From Christensenellaceae bacterium (GTDB lineage Bacteria > Bacillota > Clostridia > Christensenellales > Christensenellaceae), in the NCBI GenBank assembly GCA_017523755.1, contig JAFWWA010000046.1:1-64000 (forward strand): a DNA stretch of 64,000 nt. Reading direction: 5' to 3'. Under the pieces are notes generated by a model. It did not search any database, had not been told where the DNA came from, and saw only the letters and a list, made by a program, of their open reading frames with translations. Positions 43,350 through 52,461 of the stretch are shown here, in pieces; position 1 is the first letter of the stretch, and each line of letters opens with the position of its first letter. Made by a program: the position numbers and the translations under genes.

Positions 43350-43424
43350 TGGAGCGGAAGACGAGATTCGAACTCGCGATATCTGCCTTGGCAAGGCAGC
43401 GCTCTACCACTGAGCCACTCCCGC
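43350..43424 (-). tRNA. tRNA-Gly (GCC)
   Basis: Acceptor stem GCGGGAG / CTTCCGC, D-arm GGCTCAGTGGTAGAGC, anticodon GCC in TTGCCAA, T-arm AGTTCGAATCT, and CCA encoded. Confidence 0.97.
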
Positions 43425-43433
43425 ATATAAAAA

Positions 43434-43510
43434 TGGCGACCCGGATGGGGCTCGAACCCACGACCTCTAGCGTGACAGGCTAGCGTTCTAACCAACTGAA
43501 CTACCGGGCC
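43434..43510 (-). tRNA. tRNA-Asp (GTC)
   Basis: Acceptor GGCCCGG / CCGGGTC, anticodon GTC in CTGTCAC, T-arm GGTTCGAGCCC, discriminator G73, and CCA encoded. Confidence 0.97.
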
Positions 43511-43517
43511 ACTTTAG

Positions 43518-43593
43518 TGGTGGGAACAACAGGGCTCGAACCTGTGACCCCTTGCTTGTAAGGCAAGTGCTCTCCCAGCTGAGCTATGCTCCC
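43518..43593 (-). tRNA. tRNA-Val (TAC)
   Basis: Acceptor GGGAGCA / TGTTCCC, D-arm AGCTCAGCTGGGAGAGC, anticodon TAC in CTTACAAG, T-arm GGTTCGAGCCC, and CCA encoded. First gene of the operon. Confidence 0.97.
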
Positions 43594-43634
43594 ACAAAAG
43601 CTTGTTCCATGGATCTCTCCAAGGGACATGCTTC

Positions 43635-43663
43635 ATTATAAATTAAGTATCGAAGGTTGTCAA
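43635..43663 (-). promoter_or_regulatory. Consensus promoter of the tRNA operon
   Basis: Minus strand TTGACA (43658-43663) and TATAAT (43635-43640) with exactly 17 bases between, a perfect sigma-A match. It drives Val-Asp-Gly-Cys. Confidence 0.9.
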
Positions 43664-43724
43664 TACTCAATTTACTTAATATTTTAATGAATAAAAAGCG
43701 TTTATAAACAGCCTTGAACATACA

Positions 43725-44438
43725 TCAGCTGCCGTACTTTATCGCATCCCTTAAGGTCAGGAGCCCTTCATACAGGGCTTTTCCTATGACTGCACCATAA
43801 GCTCCGGTATTCCTTACGCTTATGAGGTCGTCCACAGATGATATCCCGCCTGCAGCTATGATGTTTATCCAGGTCTTTTTGACTATCTCTTCCACATGAG
43901 CTATATTTGGCCCCTTCATGGACCCTTCTCTTGAGATATCTGTATAGACGATAGTCTGTATCCCCATCTTATGTACTTCCCTGGCCAGCTCGACCGAACT
44001 CACGTCGGTCTCTTCGACCCAGCCGTTCGTGCAGCATCTGCCGTCACGTGCGTCGATTCCGACGATGAACCTGTCCGGATAGGTCGAGTGGGCCCATCTT
44101 ACGAGCCCCGGGTCCTCGATGGCTATGGTGCCTGCTATAAGCCTGGAGATACCGCAGTCATCCAGTCTTTCCATGATATCTTTTTTTGTCCTGGCACCGC
44201 CGCCGAGCTGGACAGGTATCTTTAATGAAGATGTGATCTTCTGGATAAGCTTCTTGTTTCTGAATTCGCCTGTGAATGCGGCATCGAGATCGACAAGGTG
44301 TATCATATCCGCACCTTCTTCCTGCCATCTTAATGCAAATTCAAGCGGATCCCCATAGACCTTTTCGTTTTTGATCTCTCCGTATGTGAGCCTTACACAC
44401 ATCCCGTTGCGTATATCTATTGCGGGGATTATCTTCAT
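43725..44438 (-). CDS. hisA: Phosphoribosylformimino-AICAR-phosphate isomerase
   Basis: 237 residues, a beta-alpha barrel. The catalytic Asp of IIPAIDIRNG (Asp8) and the Asp of FIVGIDARDG, the phosphate-binding LGGGARTKKD and ITAAGGISSVDDL-like AAGGISS blocks are present. It catalyses the fourth step of histidine synthesis. It stands alone; the other his genes must be elsewhere or absent, so a dual HisA/TrpF role is possible but not shown. RBS AAAGGAG, with TATAAT upstream near 44505. Confidence 0.93.
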   Translation of the reverse strand: MKIIPAIDIRNGMCVRLTYGEIKNEKVYGDPLEFALRWQEEGADMIHLVDLDAAFTGEFRNKKLIQKITSSLKIPVQLGGGARTKKDIMERLDDCGISRLIAGTIAIEDPGLVRWAHSTYPDRFIVGIDARDGRCCTNGWVEETDVSSVELAREVHKMGIQTIVYTDISREGSMKGPNIAHVEEIVKKTWINIIAAGGISSVDDLISVRNTGAYGAVIGKALYEGLLTLRDAIKYGS

Positions 44439-44620
44439 TGCGTGAACTCCTTTACTTACATTGCATACTGTTGACCGAATTGGTTTTTAGATACACTATG
44501 ATTATACCTTAAGGAAAGAAAAAAAGATATCGTAAGACATGTTAAGCGTATAATGGAATATCATACGGGGCTATTTCTTGGTATAATTATCCTATATCGG
44601 TATGATCGGGAGGGATCGGG

Positions 44621-45712
44621 ATGAAAAAAAGATTACTGTGCTTTTTGATTCTGTTTGTTTTCATTGCGGGATGTGCAGGAGGTGGAGAGACTGTCCCTCA
44701 GTCGTCGTCTGAAACGCCTGAAAAGAGCTCTGCCGTTATCCCGGAAGCTACACCCGAGCCTGAACCTGAGGGAGCGGAAAAAGTATTCGGGAAAGCTGAT
44801 ATAAAGATAACCGTTATCTGTGAAGATGACGAGGACGGAAGTCTTCTGTTCCTTAAGGGGATCGAGCACGAAGCTTCGCAGTGCGGGCTCATGTATGATG
44901 TGGTCTATACGGATGACATCAGGGGAGCGGCAGACAGCAGCGGTGCTGATGCGGTTATCATACTAAAACGTACTCCCGAAGATATCCCTGCAATATCAGA
45001 CGGGTCACGTGTCACAGTCATTGCAGGACCGGGCGGAGGCGATGGGGGAGCCGACGTATGCCTGAGCGCCGATGTTTCCGGTGCGGCAGAGGAACTCCTT
45101 GATTATGTGCTTGTCTATCCCAATCACGATACACCTGTAAGGATGCTCGGAATGTTTACGAGCAGGATGTCTTCCCTTTACGAGACATATTCGGTTTTTG
45201 CCGATGAAGGAAAAGTGTTCTCAAAAAGCGAGTATGCGGCTGATGAGGATACTGAGGATGAGCCTTCCTTTATAGAAAGCACATTGAAAGACTGGTATCC
45301 GGGCATGATAGATGCCCTTATAACCGACAGCGGCAGCATGGCTGCTGATGTCCTTAAAGCGCTTAATGAAAGCGGAAGGGACGATTTTGAGATATTCCTT
45401 ACCGGCATTACGCCCGAAGCGCTCGCGTATATGCATGAGCAGGGGAATCTTATGGCAGCGTTATCAGGTATAAATGAAGCCGAGATGGGAAGGATGGCCT
45501 TCATTTCTGCCGTGAAGCTTCTTGCCGGGGAAGAGACCGTGAAGGATCTCAAAGCGACCCCCGTGCTCCTTAAGGCTGAAGACATGGACGGGGAGGATAT
45601 GTTTGACTGTCTCCTCAAGGGAGAGCTTGATGAAAGCTTTGAAAGCGAAGCTCTAAACTATCTTAAAGAGTATCATCTGGGGCAGGAAGCAAACGAACAG
45701 GCAGGACAATAG
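44621..45712 (+). CDS. Lipoprotein resembling a periplasmic binding protein
   Basis: 363 residues. A signal peptide with lipobox IAGC (Cys18) is followed by a Ser/Pro/Glu-rich linker to about residue 55 and then a two-lobed binding-protein-like domain (VICEDDEDGSLLFLKGIEHEASQCG, ADAVIILKRTPEDI, IDALITDSGSMAADVLKAL, IFLTGITPEALAYM), as in LacI/sugar-binding type I proteins. The ligand is unknown and no permease or ATPase is next to it. A glutamine-amidotransferase-like gene begins 11 bases downstream, so the two are co-transcribed. Confidence 0.78.
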   Translation: MKKRLLCFLILFVFIAGCAGGGETVPQSSSETPEKSSAVIPEATPEPEPEGAEKVFGKADIKITVICEDDEDGSLLFLKGIEHEASQCGLMYDVVYTDDIRGAADSSGADAVIILKRTPEDIPAISDGSRVTVIAGPGGGDGGADVCLSADVSGAAEELLDYVLVYPNHDTPVRMLGMFTSRMSSLYETYSVFADEGKVFSKSEYAADEDTEDEPSFIESTLKDWYPGMIDALITDSGSMAADVLKALNESGRDDFEIFLTGITPEALAYMHEQGNLMAALSGINEAEMGRMAFISAVKLLAGEETVKDLKATPVLLKAEDMDGEDMFDCLLKGELDESFESEALNYLKEYHLGQEANEQAGQ

Positions 45713-45723
45713 GGAGGACTGAT

Positions 45724-46437
45724 ATGAATGAGAAAAGACCTCTTATAGGGATAACGACATGGACCTTAGACAGAAATGAGCCCCATCCGGGAAGATTCAT
45801 ACACAGCAATGTGCAGTATATGCAGGCTGTGAGACTGTGCGGAGGCGTTCCCATTTATCTCTCGGGTGATCAGGCAGCTGAAGATGAGCTGTCGGACGTG
45901 CTTGACGGACTTATCCTTTCAGGCGGACCTGATATAGAGCCGTGGAGATACGGCAGGGAAAATGAAGGAAGCATGGAGCCCGATATCGGAAGGGATGAAT
46001 ATGAGATATCTCTTGCGCGCGATATGGTGAGGAAAGGCAAGGCCGTGCTCGGCATATGCAGAGGCATACAGGTGCTGAATGTAGCTCTTGGAGGGACGCT
46101 GATCCAGGATAACGATACGTTTTTAGGTATAAACCATCCAAACGGACACGGTAAAAGACATGAGCTTAGAATATCGGAAGACTGTTTCATGTTCCCGTTT
46201 TTTGACGGAGCCGAAAAGATAACGGTAAACTCGACCCATCATCAGTCATGCGAGATCCCGGGAAAAGGAATGAAAGCGACGGGCTGGAGCGAAGACGGGG
46301 TCATAGAAGTGATCCAGGCTGAAGACGGAAGGCCTCTTTACGGTGTGCAGTTCCATCCGGAGAGGATATTCAGGTCAAGGGGAGAGAGCATACTGGGGAT
46401 ATTCAGGGCATTGGTCAAAGGGGCGGCAAAAGGATAA
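45724..46437 (+). CDS. Class I glutamine amidotransferase-like hydrolase (peptidase C26)
   Basis: 237 residues, PuuD/gamma-glutamyl-GABA hydrolase type. The nucleophile is Cys112 in GICRGIQVLN, and the His and Glu of the triad are in GVQFHPER. SGGPDIEPWRYG and STHHQSCEIPGKG fit the family. It probably cleaves gamma-glutamyl amides in the cytosol. It follows the binding-protein-like lipoprotein by 11 bases, which hints at uptake or sensing of such an amide, but this is inference. RBS is GGGAGG. Confidence 0.9.
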   Translation: MNEKRPLIGITTWTLDRNEPHPGRFIHSNVQYMQAVRLCGGVPIYLSGDQAAEDELSDVLDGLILSGGPDIEPWRYGRENEGSMEPDIGRDEYEISLARDMVRKGKAVLGICRGIQVLNVALGGTLIQDNDTFLGINHPNGHGKRHELRISEDCFMFPFFDGAEKITVNSTHHQSCEIPGKGMKATGWSEDGVIEVIQAEDGRPLYGVQFHPERIFRSRGESILGIFRALVKGAAKG

Positions 46438-46448
46438 AAGTTTTCTTT

Positions 46449-47345
46449 TCAGAGATCATTTGCATCCGCTTCCCCGCTTTCAGAACGGGCGCCAGCGGTC
46501 TGCGAAAGGATAACTGCCGTAAATATGAGCACACATCCCGCTATCTCTTTTAATGACATCGATTCCTTGAGTATGATGGCTCCGAAAACGGCAGCGAAGA
46601 CCGATTCGAGGCTCAGGATCACCGAAGCGACCGTCGGGTCGGAATCCTTCTGCGCTATGATCTGGAGCGTATACGCCACGCCCATCGAGAATATGCCGGT
46701 ATAAACGACCGGGAGCCATGATGGGAGGATCTGCCCGATAGTGGGCCGTTCAGCGGCAAACATGGGTACTGAGCTCATAAAGCACATCGTAAGGAGCTGA
46801 ATGAACGAAAGCAGTATACCGCTCGTTTTCTGTGAATAACTGTCGATGAAAAGTATCTGGAATGCAAAAAATAAAGAGCATCCAAGTACAAGAAGATCTG
46901 AGCCCGTTATGCTGAAGGAAGGTCCTGCACATAACAGGTAAAGCCCCGTAACCGAAAGGACGGCGCTTATCCATATGATCAGCTTCGTGCGTTTTCCCGT
47001 GATGAGCCTTATCAGCGGGACCATGACGCTGTAAAGAGATGTTATAAAGCCCGCTTTCCCGGCTCCTGTCCCTTTCTCGATGCCAAACTGCTGAAGCGTG
47101 CTGGCGATAAAAAGGCAGAGACCGCAAAGGAAACCGCCCAAAAGCGTGGTCTTTAACGGATAGCGGCCTTTTTTCATCTCTGAGATCACGAGAGGAAGAA
47201 GCACCGCCGCTCCTATAAGGCTTCTTATTGCGTTGAAAGTGAAGGCCCCGATATTTTCAGAGCCTGAACTCTGCGCAACGAAGGCAAGTCCCCATATAAG
47301 CGCTGTAAGCATAAGAAGAAGAGTATTAATGAATCTGCCTTTCAT
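46449..47345 (-). CDS. EamA/DMT-family transporter
   Basis: 298 residues with ten predicted transmembrane helices in two EamA repeats (ALIWGLAFVAQSSGSENIGAFTFNAIRSLIGA; GIFSMGVAYTLQIIAQKDSDPTVASVILSLESVFAAVFGAIIL). Typical drug/metabolite exporter size. ATG 47345 is chosen because GAGGTG lies five bases before it. The substrate is unknown. It converges with the amidotransferase gene. Confidence 0.9.
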   Translation of the reverse strand: MKGRFINTLLLMLTALIWGLAFVAQSSGSENIGAFTFNAIRSLIGAAVLLPLVISEMKKGRYPLKTTLLGGFLCGLCLFIASTLQQFGIEKGTGAGKAGFITSLYSVMVPLIRLITGKRTKLIIWISAVLSVTGLYLLCAGPSFSITGSDLLVLGCSLFFAFQILFIDSYSQKTSGILLSFIQLLTMCFMSSVPMFAAERPTIGQILPSWLPVVYTGIFSMGVAYTLQIIAQKDSDPTVASVILSLESVFAAVFGAIILKESMSLKEIAGCVLIFTAVILSQTAGARSESGEADANDL

Positions 47346-47444
47346 CAAATCACCTCGGACTATGATGTCAGGAATATATTACAGTAACGGGTACTGCATA
47401 ATCAATCGGATTATTCATATATTTATACAGGAAAGGATCATGCC

Positions 47445-48569
47445 ATGCGGAAAAGAATAGAATACTTCGACGGTCTTAAGGCAGCCGCGTGTCTTGGTGT
47501 TTTGCTCACGCACTTTGCAGGAGCCTTCAGGAACTATCAGCTCCACGGGAGCGTATACTGGATCAATGACAACATTCTCAGGATCCTTCTTGACGGGGAT
47601 TTCCAGATAGGCATTTTTGCATGCATAAGCGGGTGGCTCCTTATGATGAAGGGGATCGGCAGCGTAAAAGAGACCTTAAAGGAAGCTGCAAAACGATATC
47701 TGAGATTCCTTATCCCTGTCTTTTTCGTTTGCCTTGCAGTATTCATCATAGACAAAACGGCAGGCTTCCATAACGGTGAAGCGGGAGGGATGCTGTCGAA
47801 CGGATGGTTCGCCTCATATTATCAGAAGAGCTTTACAGCCGTGGATGTCATCATGTCACCGCTCATAAGGATATGGATATTTGCAGATGACAGCTTTAAC
47901 GGACCGTTCTGGATGCTGTCGCAGCTGCTGTTCGCTTCTTTTATTGTGATTCTGATCAGCTTTGCCGTAAACAGGCTTAAAAGATGGGGATATCTTTCAT
48001 TCATTCCGGCATTTATCCTTTCATACCATATAGGATATGCCGCTCTTGCCTGTGTTTTGGGAGCTTTTTTCTGTCTTGCCGGGAAACACATAAAAGAGGG
48101 GATATGGTCTGATGTTGTTTTTTCGCTGATCATGGTGATCACGGTATCGATGTTTTACGGTCTGTATGAAAAGCTGCTGATAAAGATCCTGCCGAAAGTA
48201 TACATAAGTACCGGGGGAAATATGAGCGGGTATTTCAAGGCGGTATCAGGTGCCGTTTTCGTGCTGTCCGTATCAAATATCCGTTTCATGAAAAAGGCTC
48301 TCTCGGTAAAGCCGGTCAGTATGGGCGGAAAATACAGCTTCGGTATTTACTGTTTTCACTGGCCTGTAATATGTTCCTTTTCCTCCATGCTGTTCCTGCG
48401 TCTGTATGGCAGCATGGACTATACAGGGCTCTATTTCCTTCTTCTTACGTTTACGCTGCTGCTTACCGCCGCCTTCGCATATCTTTTCTCTTTTGCTGAG
48501 AGGTGGTCTGCGTCAGCAGTAAAACTGCTTTTCAGGGAAAAGAAAAAGATCCCGGAGGATCAGAAATAG
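47445..48569 (+). CDS. Acyltransferase 3 (OafA-type) membrane protein
   Basis: 374 residues with about ten transmembrane helices. The family start RIEYFDGLKAAACLGVLLTHFAGAF carries the conserved His. These proteins acetylate or acylate sugars of the envelope or polysaccharides at the membrane. RBS is AAAGGA. It is a single gene with a short bidirectional terminator. No polysaccharide gene is adjacent, so the acceptor is unknown. Confidence 0.85.
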   Translation: MRKRIEYFDGLKAAACLGVLLTHFAGAFRNYQLHGSVYWINDNILRILLDGDFQIGIFACISGWLLMMKGIGSVKETLKEAAKRYLRFLIPVFFVCLAVFIIDKTAGFHNGEAGGMLSNGWFASYYQKSFTAVDVIMSPLIRIWIFADDSFNGPFWMLSQLLFASFIVILISFAVNRLKRWGYLSFIPAFILSYHIGYAALACVLGAFFCLAGKHIKEGIWSDVVFSLIMVITVSMFYGLYEKLLIKILPKVYISTGGNMSGYFKAVSGAVFVLSVSNIRFMKKALSVKPVSMGGKYSFGIYCFHWPVICSFSSMLFLRLYGSMDYTGLYFLLLTFTLLLTAAFAYLFSFAERWSASAVKLLFREKKKIPEDQK

Positions 48570-48573
48570 AAAT

Positions 48574-48599
48574 AAAAAAGGAACGTAAGTTCCTTTTTT
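48574..48599. terminator. Bidirectional terminator
   Basis: GGAAC-GTAA-GTTCC (48580-48593) with six As before and six Ts after. Shared by the acyltransferase and the NiaX-like gene. Confidence 0.75.
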
Positions 48600-49170
48600 A
48601 TTTCAGGCTTATCCTTTTTACTGACAGATCTGTTTTAAGCACTTTCGATACGGGATTCCAGATGAGGCATGAAATATAGTAGTCGATCATACTGTGGACA
48701 AAACCGCCCACGCCGATAAGAAGTATGACTGAAACGAAGAACCCTCTCGTATAGTTCATTTCTGAGAGTGCGTTTCCGAAGTAGAAGAATGAGACGACGA
48801 TGACCTCAAGCAGCGCGTGTATGACCGATACGACAGTCCCGAAAAAGAGAGTCTTTTTCCCGTTTGAAAGGGCATCAATCGTTTTTTTCAGATAGAAAGA
48901 ACCGAGAGTTGAAAAAACTATATGTGAAAGTGCTCTTAAGGTGATGACCATCGGAAGCCCGCTTATAAGGAATCCGAGAGTAGTTCCGAGCGTGACTGCA
49001 ATGGATACGGCCGGTGAAATGAACATGGCCATGAATATCGCCACATGGCTGGCAAGCGTATAAGATGCCGGACCTATGACTATTTTAGGAAAGAAGCTTG
49101 GTATGAGTATCCCTACAGCACAAAGCATCGCTGCCATGGTTATCTTTTCTATATGGTTCCTTTTGCTCAT
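48598..49170 (-). CDS. ECF-transporter-like membrane protein, NiaX-like
   Basis: 190 residues, five to six helices. ATG 49170 has GGAGG at a good distance. The block TLASHVAIFMAMFISPAVSIAVTLGTTLGFLISGLP resembles the predicted niacin-specific ECF S component NiaX. If right, it captures niacin for NAD synthesis with a shared EcfAAT module encoded elsewhere. The substrate assignment is tentative; S-component topology is the firmer statement. Confidence 0.6.
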   Translation of the reverse strand: MSKRNHIEKITMAAMLCAVGILIPSFFPKIVIGPASYTLASHVAIFMAMFISPAVSIAVTLGTTLGFLISGLPMVITLRALSHIVFSTLGSFYLKKTIDALSNGKKTLFFGTVVSVIHALLEVIVVSFFYFGNALSEMNYTRGFFVSVILLIGVGGFVHSMIDYYISCLIWNPVSKVLKTDLSVKRISLK

Positions 49171-49348
49171 CCTGACCTCCGGACATATAAAGGTTTTTGA
49201 TAATTCATTTATCATGCATAATTATAGCAATGCCCCTGCTTTTGTCAAATAAAGATGATCTTCCGCCTGTTTGCAGTTTTCTCTGATCTGCTGTATCTTT
49301 TGGGATAAAAAGCATGTGTATGATATAATAATAGGAAGGAGGGATGAA

Positions 49349-50653
49349 ATGGAACTGTTTGATTACAATAGGGAAAAAGGAGCTCCTCTTGCTGACCGCA
49401 TGCGCCCGGACAGTCTTGATAACTTTTTCGGTCAGGAGCATATAGTAGGCAGGGGCAGGCTTTTAAGAAGAGCGATAGAAGCCGATAAACTGTCTTCCAG
49501 CATTTTCTTCGGCCCTCCCGGAACAGGAAAAACGACGCTTGCCCAGATCATAGCGTCTACCACAAAGAGCGAATTCGTAAGAGTCAATGCTGTAACTGCA
49601 GGCGTTAGGGAAGTAAGGGAGATCATTTCCGCGGCTGACAGCAGGCTTAAGATGACGGGACAGAGCACATATCTTCTCCTTGATGAGTGCCACAGATGGT
49701 CGAAGGCTCAGTCCGACAGCATACTCCCGGCGATCGAGAAGGGGGTAGTCAAGTTCATAGGCAGCACGACCGAGAACCCTCTTGTGTCGATGACCCCTGC
49801 TATAGTGTCAAGATGCAGGATATTCCAGTTCAGGCCTCTTGGCAGGGACGATGTGAGGAAGATTGTCGAAAGGGCTGTTGCAGACGAAACGAGAGGCTTC
49901 GGATATATGGATATCAGCGTCGACGAAGACGCCATGCTCCATATAGTGGATACGGCCAACGGAGACGCAAGAGCAGCACTTAACGCCATTGAACTGGCAG
50001 TGCTCACAACTCTTCCGGATGCTGGAGGGACGATACACATAACACTTGATATCGCTGAGGAATCGATACAGAGAAGAGCCGTAAGATGTGATGAAGAGGA
50101 GTACTATAACATGCTCTCGGCATTCTGTAAATCTCTCAGGGGTTCTGACAGCGATGCCGCTTTATTCTGGTTCGCAAGGATGATATATGCCGGAGTAGAT
50201 CCGAGGATAATCTGCAGAAGGATGATAGCCCATGCGTCAGAGGATGTGGGGTTGGCAAACCCGGGGGCGCTCCAGCAGGCAGTGGCTGCAGCCCAGGCGC
50301 TGGAATTCAACGGCATGCCCGAAGCAAGGCTCAATATCGCTCAGGCGATCATCTTCATCTGTGAGTCGCCCAAATCGAACAGCGTGGTCATGGCCTTGGA
50401 AGGGGCGTTCAAGGCGGCAGAGGGATCTTATCAGACGGGAGTGCCTGTGCATCTCAGGGATACGCATTACAGCGGAGCTCAGTCTCTCGGAAATGGGAAA
50501 GGCTACAAATACCCGCATGATTATCCCGGACATTATATCGAACAGCAGTATCTGCCTGACGAGCTTAAGGGAGCCCGCTTCTATGAGCCTTCATCACAGG
50601 GCAATGAAAAACGGATAAAGGAAGCAAAGGAAAAGAGGGAAGAGAAGAACTGA
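49349..50653 (+). CDS. rarA: Replication-associated recombination protein A
   Basis: 434 residues, an AAA+ ATPase of the clamp-loader-related RarA/MgsA family. Walker A GPPGTGKTT (about 55-63), Walker B YLLLDECHRW, sensor GSTTENP, and the C-terminal MgsA domain (ARMIYAGVDPRIICRRMI, GNGKGYKYPHDYPGHY). It acts at stalled replication forks. The start is the ATG after GGAAGGAGGG. Confidence 0.95.
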   Translation: MELFDYNREKGAPLADRMRPDSLDNFFGQEHIVGRGRLLRRAIEADKLSSSIFFGPPGTGKTTLAQIIASTTKSEFVRVNAVTAGVREVREIISAADSRLKMTGQSTYLLLDECHRWSKAQSDSILPAIEKGVVKFIGSTTENPLVSMTPAIVSRCRIFQFRPLGRDDVRKIVERAVADETRGFGYMDISVDEDAMLHIVDTANGDARAALNAIELAVLTTLPDAGGTIHITLDIAEESIQRRAVRCDEEEYYNMLSAFCKSLRGSDSDAALFWFARMIYAGVDPRIICRRMIAHASEDVGLANPGALQQAVAAAQALEFNGMPEARLNIAQAIIFICESPKSNSVVMALEGAFKAAEGSYQTGVPVHLRDTHYSGAQSLGNGKGYKYPHDYPGHYIEQQYLPDELKGARFYEPSSQGNEKRIKEAKEKREEKN

Positions 50654-50668
50654 CAGAAGCCGTCTTTC

Positions 50669-50697
50669 TTTACTTTAGGTCTTCCTGATGATATAAT
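50669..50697 (+). promoter_or_regulatory. hisS promoter
   Basis: TTTACT (50669-50674) and TATAAT (50692-50697), 17 bases apart. The leader is only about 30 bases, so there is no room for a T-box. Confidence 0.65.
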
Positions 50698-50734
50698 TTT
50701 GTGCGGTAAAAAAGCATTCTGTAAGGAGAACAAC

Positions 50735-51985
50735 GTGATATACAAAGCACCGAGAGGCACGAAGGACATACTTCCTTCGGATTCATATAAATGGCAGTTT
50801 GCCGAGGAAGTGATAAGGGACCAGTGCAGGAGATACGGCTTTAACGAGATACGCACCCCCATATTTGAGCAGACTGAAGTTTTTGTGAGAGGAGTCGGGG
50901 ATACCACCGACGTAGTCTCAAAAGAGATGTATACGTTTGAGGACAAGGGAGGCAGGTCCATGACCCTGAGACCGGAAGGAACGGCAGGGGTAGTGAGGAG
51001 CCTTATCGAGAACAACATCAATCCGCTCCCGCTCAAGCTGTATTATCTTTCCGCACCCATGTTCAGGTATGAGAACCCTCAGGCGGGAAGGCAGAGACAG
51101 TTCCACCAGTTCGGAATTGAAGTGTTCGGAGCTTCAGACGCCTCTGTAGACGCCGAGACCATAGCGCTTGCATGGGACGTTCTGAAAAATGTCGGTGTCG
51201 GCAATCTTGAGCTCAACATAAATTCGATCGGATGTCCCGAATGCAGGCCTGCGTTCAGGGAAAAGCTCATAGCATATTTTGAGGACAGGAAAGACGAGCT
51301 CTGTCCCACATGCAGGGAAAGACTGTATAAGAATCCTCTGCGCATACTTGACTGCAAGGAAGAGAAGTGCAGGGAGATCTGCAGCAACGCACCGGTCATT
51401 ACAGACAATCTGTGCCCCGACTGTCAGGAGCATTTCGAGGACCTTAAGGCGTACCTTAAGGAATACGGCATACCTTATGTTGTGAATCCTTTCATCGTAA
51501 GAGGTCTCGATTATTATACGAAGACCGTCTTTGAGATCATCTCGGGCGAGATAGGTGCCCAGGGGACCGTCTGCGGAGGCGGGCGCTATGACGGGCTCGT
51601 ATCGCAGCTTGGAGGGCAGGATATCTGCGGCATAGGCTTCGGCATGGGTATGGAGAGGCTAATGATGGTCATGGAAGCTGCAGGAGGAGGTCCTGCGGAA
51701 GGCAACAGACCTGATATCTTCATAGCTACCATGGGAAGGAACGCCAGACTCAAATGCGTTGATCTTCTGAGATCGCTGAGGGAAAAGGGATTCTCTGCCG
51801 ATATGGACCATATTTCAAGAAGCATGAAAGCCCAGTTCAAATACGCAGGAAAGATAAACTGCAGATTTGTTGGCAGTCTTGGCGAAGATGAGCTGGAAAA
51901 AGGCATAGTCAAGCTCAAAAATATGGATACCGGGGAAGAGAAGGAAGTAGCCTTTGATGAGATAGCCGGTATGCTGGCAAAATAA
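50735..51985 (+). CDS. hisS: Histidyl-tRNA synthetase
   Basis: 416 residues, class II synthetase. Motif 1 region APRGTKDILP at the start, motif 2 FRYENPQAGRQRQFHQFG, the histidine-binding RGLDYYTKTVFE, and a C-terminal anticodon-binding domain (DIFIATMGRNARLKCVDLLRSLREKGFSADMD). Start is GTG 50735 behind AAGGAG, because the family begins at IYKAPRGT. Charges tRNA-His. Confidence 0.97.
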   Translation: MIYKAPRGTKDILPSDSYKWQFAEEVIRDQCRRYGFNEIRTPIFEQTEVFVRGVGDTTDVVSKEMYTFEDKGGRSMTLRPEGTAGVVRSLIENNINPLPLKLYYLSAPMFRYENPQAGRQRQFHQFGIEVFGASDASVDAETIALAWDVLKNVGVGNLELNINSIGCPECRPAFREKLIAYFEDRKDELCPTCRERLYKNPLRILDCKEEKCREICSNAPVITDNLCPDCQEHFEDLKAYLKEYGIPYVVNPFIVRGLDYYTKTVFEIISGEIGAQGTVCGGGRYDGLVSQLGGQDICGIGFGMGMERLMMVMEAAGGGPAEGNRPDIFIATMGRNARLKCVDLLRSLREKGFSADMDHISRSMKAQFKYAGKINCRFVGSLGEDELEKGIVKLKNMDTGEEKEVAFDEIAGMLAK

Positions 51986-52057
51986 GACGCAAGTCTTCCG
52001 GATAAAATCTAAGAAAGGAGTGCTTTTACGAATAATATCATAAAAGCGCAGGAAAAA

Positions 52058-52375
52058 ATGGCAAATTATATACAGATCAACAGCACTGCTGAATTCGATG
52101 AAAAAGTACTTGGTTCAGACAAACCCGTTTTAGTGGATTTCTGGGCGACCTGGTGCGGACCCTGCAAGATGATGGCACCTATTTTTGAAGAACTTGCAGA
52201 CGAGATGCAGGAAGAGGCACTCTTTGCAAAGGTCGATGTCGACAATAATATGGAGCTTGCTCAGAGATACAGAGTCATGAGCATACCTACGGTCATCTCC
52301 TTCAAGGACGGGAAGCCTTTTAAGAAGAACATCGGTGTAGCGCAGAAGAACGTTCTTAAGGATCTTCTCTCATAG
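52058..52375 (+). CDS. trxA: Thioredoxin
   Basis: 105 residues, canonical: VLVDFWATWCGPCKMMAP with active site Cys33-Cys36 and cis-Pro in SIPTVISF. A general disulfide reductant. The annotated ATG has only a weak GCAGG upstream. A much better AAAGGAG (52014-52020) lies 38 bases upstream and faces an in-frame ACG ten codons before the ATG. It is monocistronic, 72 bases after hisS. Confidence 0.95.
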   Translation: MANYIQINSTAEFDEKVLGSDKPVLVDFWATWCGPCKMMAPIFEELADEMQEEALFAKVDVDNNMELAQRYRVMSIPTVISFKDGKPFKKNIGVAQKNVLKDLLS

Positions 52376-52387
52376 TTTTAAATGTAT

Positions 52388-52424
52388 CCCCTGGCAGTAC
52401 TGTGCTGTCAGGGGTTGATATTTT
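52388..52424 (+). terminator. Terminator after trxA
   Basis: CCCCTGGCAG (52388-52397) pairs with CTGTCAGGGG (52405-52414), followed by TTGATATTTT. Confidence 0.6.
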
Positions 52425-52461
52425 CATTATCATAAAGGTTCTCATCTGAGGAGCGTTTAAA

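Noticed and set aside
43049-43495. Protein-coding frame across the tRNA genes
   Set aside because: It runs through three tRNA genes and is an artefact of their GC-rich arms.
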